A stretch of 64,000 nt of DNA from Loripinus fragilis (lineage: Eukaryota > Mollusca > Bivalvia > Lucinida > Lucinidae), in assembly GCA_964019695.1 (NCBI GenBank), contig OZ026524.1:17973509-18037508 (forward strand), given 5' to 3'. Made by a program: the position numbers and the translations under genes. A model generated the notes under the pieces. It saw nothing but the letters and a program-made list of their open reading frames with translations. It searched no databases and was not told the DNA's origin. This document shows positions 57,486-64,000 of the stretch, in pieces. Position 1 is the stretch's first letter; every line of letters starts with the position of its first letter.

Positions 57486-57719
57486 CAAGCAAATCGCAGC
57501 AGTTATCTTTGGGTCCTGAAAAGAATTCCATTCTGTCTTGAACTGCCTGTTCAACATAATCACCTTTTGTTTGAAAGATGTTGGGGCTATTTGTTTAGTA
57601 GTATCTGGCTCAGCCCTGGTTGCCCATTTCACCCGGTTGTGTCTAAAAGCTGTAACCGAACCGAATTCGGCCGAACCTACCAAACTTACCGAATGTTCAC
57701 TTTTTTAACCTATTGATTA

Positions 57720-58665
57720 TAGGTATGTGATTTTCTTTATATCCCTTTAAGGCTTTGGCCAATATTTATCTGTATCCTTAAAAACCCTTCCAGTGCCTCA
57801 CTAAGAATAAAGGTTCATAAAGTGTCGCCGAATTGTCTCAAAATCTGTCGACGAGTTGTCCAAAAAAAAAACGTGTCGCCGTCGGCGATTTTCCGGTATA
57901 TTTTATTAGTTAAATACAACGATCTATGCCAGATTAATATCATTATTAATGAGACTAAAACTGTATTATTTTCAAGTGTATACAATTTACTTATTTAGAC
58001 AATGATCTCAAGTAATGTTGTATTTGTTAAACATATCAGGTGCTTTCATAGTTAGTGACTTCCAGTTACCATTTGTATTAAAAGTTTTTCCCACTCTACT
58101 TTTAATCCCTATTTTTAATATTAAACATAAAATATACAAAATATACCATAACTCCAAACATTCTTAGTTATGAACTACTTATAATACTGCAATAGTGTAA
58201 CAGGGGCTTTGAAACCTACGCAGCCAGATCAATGCTTAAATTTGCACTTCTCTTTTACAATGCAACTCCTCCACCAACTGACTTTCCAGACTAATTACAA
58301 ATTTTCACCGTGTCCCTACAACAGGCTTACAATACACTGTATCCCTTTGATCTACAAAAGACATTGTTCACATACTTTGAGTCAAACTTTCACGTTGGCA
58401 ACCTTCAATTTTCATCTCATCCAATCAATCAACATCTAACACCAATCTATTGTGCATAAAATATCTTACAATTACAACAGGACTTTAAATGTATGTTCTC
58501 ATTTGAATGCCGCTGAATATCTTTTTTAAAGATATTTCTTGTTACATTTTGTTTATTAAAACAAAGACAAATGAACAAACAAAACAATACTGTTGTTAAA
58601 GTATTTAATTTACCTGTTGGGAGTTGAAACAACAAATCATGTCGGTTTCATGCAGCCCATGCTAC
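57720..58665. other. no recognised feature
   Basis: AT-rich sequence; a gtgtcgccg phrase repeats near 57820-57885, and a aaatatctttaaaaaagatatt-like palindrome lies near 58515. Confidence 0.4.
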
Positions 58666-59439
58666 ACTGTGGCCATACCACTACGGTAATTTGGGTTTTG
58701 TCACTTATTCCGGTGATAAGGTATCTTTCTCATCATATTCAAGGACCTCGGACAGTTTCCTATTCAATCTGCCCAAATTTTGACAGCCTGTGGCTAGGAT
58801 AATGCATAACTGACAACTATAGTTTTGTGCTTAAACCAAACCCTTACATTTAGTGAACCTAGCAATATAAAAATATTTAGAAAATATTGCATAACTATGC
58901 CAGGAAGTTAGGGTTTAGGGGGTGGGGGTAATCTATGTGACCAAATTTCATTTCACAGAAAGTCAAAGATTCGTCGAGTATTCACCTAAATACATGTAAA
59001 TATTATGTTTGCGGCATAAAAATTGAGGCGAAAGTGATGGGTTTGCATAAAATTCGGGTTGAGAAGATTACATTGTTCCATCTAAAGAAGTGTGCTGTCA
59101 ATGACTTTTGACTATTACCTGTAATGTTTCAAGTTCATCCAGTTGACTTGTGCACTGAGGTGTATCATATCTGCATACTGTATAAATCATAGTCTAGATA
59201 AACACAGATGTTGAGCGTAAAATCGTTAATATTTTTCTTACACATCAGATTTTATCTACAATTTGGTGCTTAAAAGAATTGTCTCATTGCGACGGTTCTT
59301 TTGAGTACCCACAACATATGTTTTGGTTGAGAAATGAGACAATTAATTACTTTGTAAGCACTCATAACTAAAGCTCTTATACATGCCATTTACCTACAGG
59401 TCTTTACAAAATAAGTTTCTAATAAGGTTTTATAATAAA

Positions 59440-59790
59440 GCGTTTTTGAGCATTTTGACATCGTTCCCCCCCGTGACCAATCATGCCGTTTTTATATGAT
59501 GTGTGAAATGTAAAACTACAACTGTATGCAAAAGGATTAGTTTGGTCACGGGGGGGAAAGCACTTCAGTAAAACTTTTTCTATTTTCTATATGTTGGATA
59601 GCAAAAACAGAGTTTTCAGCCCATATTTTTCAATAGGTACTTGTCCAATGAGAAAACGGCTTTTGTGGATAAGTCGAGGATTGAACCTACTATCTTTCTC
59701 ATAGAAAAAATATCATTTTCTTTGAAACTTTTCTCTGGTCATTTTTATGGGCAATCCTTCATTAAGACTGTCCGAGGTCCTTTCTTCATT
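59440..59790 (-). repeat. dispersed repeat, inverted copy of 5850-6180
   Basis: Shared landmarks in reverse complement: tgatgtgtgaaatgt, ctattttctatatgttg, ttgtccaatgagaaa, cctactatctttctcat and ccttcattaagactgtccga. Confidence 0.75.
59463..59560. repeat. C-run/G-run hairpin, copy 2
   Basis: Arms gttccccccccgtgaccaa (approximate run length) and tttggtcacgggggggaaag enclose a loop with atatgatgtgtgaaatg. Confidence 0.9.
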
Positions 59791-60351
59791 TAATCACAGA
59801 TAAACGCCCCAAATGCTTGGGTACCAATTGATTTTTGTTCATCAAATTCACATTGTACCTTTTACCTTTAAAATTATAAGAAAACTTTAACGTTTGATGT
59901 CTAGGCATGAGCTACGTAATTACGGTTTTGTCATCGTGGATAATTAATCAATGACAAAACCGTATAATTATGAGTAAACCGTAATTGACAATTTTTAATA
60001 TAACTGAAATATACACATTTAAAACCTGATTTGATCTCCGTTTTGGCAAAAAACAAAGGGGTTGTTAAAGATGCAATCTCGAAGCGAACATTCTCTAAAG
60101 TTCAGCCTTTATTTGAAGGTAAGGACCTCTGACGGTGGTAATGGGAATCACAGTGTATCCCTGCCTATTATTTTGAAAAAAAATAAAGTCGATCAAATGC
60201 TTCCATCTTCATATATAAGCTCGCTCTTGGTCTCTATTTTATGATTTTGCATTTGGTATCCTATTTCCATAAATGTACGGCTTTATTTTAGGGCTAAAAT
60301 GGTCACTTTTTGTATTATACATATAGGAAATAGAAAAATATTTTTAAAACA

Positions 60352-60468
60352 TCATTCCCCCCCCCCCCCCCCCCCCCGAGTCCCAACTAATCCTTTTGCA
60401 CGTAAGTGTATTCTCATATTTTACATAATATATGTGAAAAGCTAGCTGGGACTTGGGGGGGAATGATA
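60352..60468. repeat. C-run/G-run hairpin, copy 3
   Basis: Arms catcattcccccccc through gagtcccaac and gctgggacttggggggg through aatgat enclose tccttttgcacgtaagtg and atattttacataa. Confidence 0.92.
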
Positions 60469-61270
60469 TCCCACAGCCCAAAATGTGACGTCTGACCGAG
60501 CCCGATCATTAACATTTGGATTTTTGGTGTGCTCTCTTGAAAATCTTTTTTTCCAGTATAATGAAATAATAAGTACAAGTAAGCGTCCTTTTCATAACCC
60601 ATTAGTCATGAAATATTACAACGTTTTAGCATATTTTTCTTCAGATTATGAAAATTGTCCTTTTACTAAATTCAGTTGGTAGATTATTTTGCTCATATAC
60701 TGTATCTATCCAATACACATAAACTACATGGCCATTTACTAGGTGTACTTTATGCATGGATGAATGGTTATAGTACATTGCTGCATAATATTGCACCAGG
60801 TAAATACATTGTCATCAAGGTTGAATATGGACTACAGTTGCACTTCAAAATATTTCTTAACAAATCAGATAGAAAACACAACAACAAAAATAATCATTAA
60901 AATGCTCATGATTTTGGACTTTAAAATACTTTCACTGTGATTTCTAATCGAGGATTGATGATATAATACCCTTACACGTGAAAATAATTGATTTCTAAAT
61001 GTTTTGGTGAAGTCAAATTTTGCAACCCCTACCCCCTTTGGTAGCGTCTCCTGTTTGGTCGTAGGGATCTGTCTGTCTAATTGTAACCTTAATTCGTTTC
61101 TAATACACCAAGCTTCCTATTCAAAAGAATACCAGCGATATTGTATACATAGGGAAAATTTGAGAAGCATCTGAAAAATAGGCAGATACCCTATCAAAGT
61201 GTCAGAGGTCCTTTTACTATAACACCGGAGTGGATTACGAACCCCGAATTGCTGTAGTAGTATGACCACA

Positions 61271-62330
61271 ACGTGCTTGTTTCATACTCATCATGCTATT
61301 TTAGCCCTCTAGAGGGTGAGATTGGAAAAGCGTCAAAAATATCAACTTCTGAAAACTAGTTTGAGCGGGTTTTCATCCTATATCAATTTGTAGGCCAGTT
61401 TAGATCAGATTTCAGGTAGACATAGAAATTTATGAAGACAAATTGAGCCAATCAGGAGACAGGATTCTCTTCTGTATTTCAAGTTGGCTATTTTATTAGA
61501 GTGGGATAATTGATAATTAACTGATTGTTGCTATGAGGCAAAATAAAGGATTCAACAGAAACTGTGTTGCAAACGCACATAGTGATCCTTAGAGTATTAA
61601 ACTTTTGTTACTGAATAGGGACCGAAGAAAACAGCAGTTGAAAGGTGGTAGGTTACAGATAGTGTCGAAGCAGCAGACACAATCATCTGGGTGCCGCCTT
61701 GCCAGACATAAAAAATTATGTTGTGGCCACCAAAGATAATTGAGCCTTCTTATTCTGGGGCCTAAGCAAATCCGTTCCACTGGCATACTGTTTGCTCTGT
61801 TGCTGATAATTGCGCTACTGTGATCCACAATGTACAGGGGACTCTCTTTAGCTCGACTGTGCATAGCTCGATACTATCGTTTACGTTGACTCTAAAGGCC
61901 GGTCCCGACTTGATTCGACATTACAGACAATTTTGTACGAATTTCTGGTCCCAGTCATCAGGCTTTAGCTAGGTCGGGAGCGAGGTTGCTTAAGATGAAA
62001 GCTATACAAGATTGACAAAAACATGCGCAAACTGAGTCGGTGTCCAGCGTTAGGTACAAGTTGACAAGTACGTACAACGAAGATTGAAATCAGTCTGCGT
62101 ATCCGCGCAATCTGATCATAATCTTAGTTTTCTGCCTAAAGAAACGTTGGATCCTTGGCTACCTGAAGACTCCGATCCGACTGGTCGCCGGAATGCGCAG
62201 GCTGGTCTGAGACTGCGATGGGCACACATGCCAAGTTGTACCTTTTGTTAGACAACGGCTCAATTAACGTTCGATCAACCGGGGCCGCCCTTTGAAATGG
62301 TTGACATTCTTAGGGGCACGTGCTTCCTTT
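61271..62330. other. no recognised gene
   Basis: No supported exon. A 91-codon minus-strand frame at 61589-61864 matches nothing recognised. A short palindromic block with atgcgcaggctggtctgag lies near 62190. Confidence 0.4.
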
Positions 62331-62333
62331 TCG

Positions 62334-62520
62334 ACGGGAGCACAGTGACTCAGTATAAGAGCGTTAACTCGAGACCAAGGAACTGGGGGTTCGAGCCTCA
62401 CCGAGGTCACTGCGTTGTGTCATTCAGCAAGACATAGCACTGGTCCAACCCAGGTAGACCCGTACCGATATAACTGAAAAATTGTTGACTGGGACATAAA
62501 GAATCAAATAAAAAAACAAA
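62334..62520 (+). mobile_element. tRNA-derived SINE, first family
   Basis: Diverged A box (tgactcagtataagagcg) and good B box (ggttcgagcct), then actgcgttgtgtcattcagc, actggtccaacccagg and tail gaatcaaataaaaaaacaaa. Confidence 0.82.
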
Positions 62521-62625
62521 AGCTTCATTTTGTTTATATGATTCCATTGTCTTCGGCTATATTGCACCCATATTGATTAAAACGCAGAGTACAGAACTTT
62601 CATTTGAAAAGCTTTATGAAAATCA

Positions 62626-62826
62626 ATTGAACCAGTGCATGAGATTTCCAACAATGTGGTATGTGCGACCAGCAAACTCTCAGATCAGCCTGTGCTGTGC
62701 ATACGCGCAGTCTGATCAGAGTCTTTGCTAGTCGCTTAGATATTCTATGACTGCATAGCTACTGACCGAATAGCGTTTGGAGTTTCTAAGCTTAAAAGGA
62801 GGCTGCACATGATCGTCTGAGTATAC
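62626..62826 (+). mobile_element. 3'-truncated copy of inverted-repeat family B
   Basis: Starts with accagtgcatgagatttcca and follows 18190-18419 through ggagtttctaagcttaa and ggaggctgcac. The right terminal repeat is missing. Confidence 0.8.
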
Positions 62827-63445
62827 AGTACAGATATCATTCACTTACCATTTGGAATGTACTGGGACCTAACCGTTAACGAAACGTGAATGGCGTGGTC
62901 CCACCCCGCTACCGCCTCGCTTTTATCGATCATATCGGTCCATTCCATGGAATGATAACTGAATTGGAACGCTTGGAATGGTTGCACGTAAAACGAATAA
63001 ATGAACGATTTTTTTTTCATTATTATTATATTATTTTTCTTACTTTCAAGCATAATTTTATGATCATATTCATAGTATGCGTCTTAAGTGTTTGAAGTAA
63101 CATATGTTCAATTTCAGAGGATTAAACTGTAATGTCTTGGCAAATGGGCCCAGTGCGAAAATGGTCCCTGATCATGTAAGCATAAAACCAACCTGATCAG
63201 CTACAAAAGACTAGCTAGAATGATGTTATTTTGCATACAACATGTTTAAAAGACACTTACAAGTGAGTAAATGATAAAGGCACTAGCCAGATTGCGTGTA
63301 TGCACAGACTGGTCTTTAATCTGTTGTCCACATGTAACGAGGTCAGGTTTTCTTTTGAAGTGGCTTTAAACGGTTATTATATTAATCAAACAGGTATTAT
63401 CATCTAGTCAAAGTATCAAAGTCAGGGACCAACGATGATTGGGTA
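62827..63445. other. no recognised feature
   Basis: AT-rich sequence between the truncated family B element and the retroelement-like ORF. Confidence 0.4.
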
Positions 63446-64000
63446 TTGGTTGGTCCCAAAAATAAAAAAGTCCCAGTGGTCCCAATAATACAGGGACCAC
63501 TGGACTTGAACCCCAAAGAAAATAACTCGTACAGCAAAACGACAATGAAAAACAACTCGGGCACCAAATCAAAAGCCACGGAGACCCTTAAAACCAGCCA
63601 AAAACAGCCTACCGCGGGACCCTCGAAAAACAGTAAAAGTCCGGATCAGCCTGCGCAAAAACTAACCAACCAAGCAAACTTCGATGAATGCAAGATCAAA
63701 CAACCAAAACTAAAAAGAGAAACCTCACCCAAACATTATCATTTGAATCAATCTTCATTACATTTTCGCTGGCGGCCAAGACAAGCTTCCCCGCGCGCTT
63801 AGTACAACAAACGGTTTATGAATTTAGAGACTTTTTAGGTTTTCAAAATTGTCATGAATATTATAATCCGCAGTTTCGAATGGGTCCGACAATTAAAATA
63901 GCTAAACACATGATGGAAAAAGCAAAAAGTTTTACGATGAAGGGGGTTGACTTGATAGCACAACTTAGCACCAAATCGCCGGACTTTCATGCCAAGAACT
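63446..64000 (+). CDS. retroelement-like ORF start, cut by window edge and probably frameshifted
   Basis: A 118-codon frame begins MVGPKNKKVPVVPIIQGPLD and is basic and rich in Lys, Ser, Pro, Gln and Thr, with no hydrophobic segment. It stops at 63802. A second frame (shift of two) is open from about 63740 to the window end and looks more globular: FLGFQNCHEYYNPQFRMGPT, then IKIAKHMMEKAKSF. The composition switch from a disordered basic leader to a compact segment is typical of retroelement ORF1 or Gag-like proteins, but no zinc knuckle or RT is visible before the edge. A one- or two-base indel near 63740-63800 is the simplest explanation; two separate ORFs or a spliced host gene remain possible. 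Confidence 0.4.

Larger units (their letters stand above)
58668..61270. mobile_element. inverted-repeat element, family H, 2.6-kb copy with nested elements
   Basis: Left end tgtggccataccactacggt and right end gctgtagtagtatgaccaca match the terminal repeats of 16757-17250, followed inward by ccggtg / caccgg and ggacctcggaca / gtcagaggtcc. Inside are the repeat shared with 5850-6180, two C-run/G-run hairpins, and a palindrome on aattacggttttgtcat. No transposase frame was recognised. Confidence 0.7.

Noticed and set aside
61589..61864. 91-codon minus-strand frame with several Cys residues
   Set aside because: No recognisable domain, repeat support or splice context; treated as chance.
1..64000. 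CRISPR array or bacterial operon
   Set aside because: The repeats lack spacer regularity, no Cas or bacterial gene is present, and the gene has spliceosomal introns.
45142..64000. Downstream transmembrane exon of the CUB gene
   Set aside because: Several hydrophobic short frames exist, but none has a phase-1 acceptor in a convincing context.

Overview
This window looks like AT-rich, repeat-saturated DNA from an invertebrate animal, most likely a mollusc and plausibly a bivalve. The grounds are a split-exon animal CUB gene with kilobase introns, tRNA-derived SINEs, Ty3-type and other retroelement remnants, and dense short palindromic elements. The bivalve assignment is inference. Nothing bacterial or viral-replicon-like was seen; most short open frames are chance or lie in microsatellites.

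One gene is well supported: a plus-strand gene running from about 14.5 kb to 45.1 kb. Six exons with AG/GT borders and compatible phases encode the second half of a CUB domain (14542-14692), a complete CUB domain in two exons (18465-18655, 21663-21810), a third CUB domain in two exons (31033-31232, 41807-41996), and a long Thr-rich mucin-like exon ending in a stop (44453-45141). CUB modules are split by a phase-0 intron and separated from each other by phase-1 introns. The first half of CUB 1 and the signal peptide were not found and are probably upstream of the window. The likely product is a secreted or surface-anchored glycoprotein with at least three CUB domains. A decayed copy of the penultimate exon lies about 0.5 kb upstream of it.

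Almost everything else is repeats. 0-10 kb: retroelement 3' tail, compound microsatellites, a six-unit array of about 187 bp, and a palindromic element. 10-18 kb: fold-back repeats, a 1.1-kb repeat pair marked by the palindrome GTAACATATGTTAC, and inverted-repeat elements close against CUB exons. 18-31 kb: Ty3-type reverse transcriptase remnant, a second reverse transcriptase pseudogene with its 3' tail, and oppositely oriented copies of the 1.1-kb repeat. 31-45 kb: tandem repeats, unidentified coding-like remnants, a head-to-head SINE pair, a 30-bp minisatellite, and more inverted-repeat elements. 45-64 kb: no recognised host exon, but elaborate palindromes including a 925-bp fold-back with nested hairpins, a 2.6-kb nested element, tandemly duplicated composite elements and, at the right edge, the start of a retroelement-like ORF.

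The most noteworthy pattern is that exons of the CUB gene are repeatedly bordered within about 5-55 bp by different terminal-inverted-repeat elements, so that several splice sites lie at element edges. All comparisons were made by eye; identities, ends and family names need computational confirmation.
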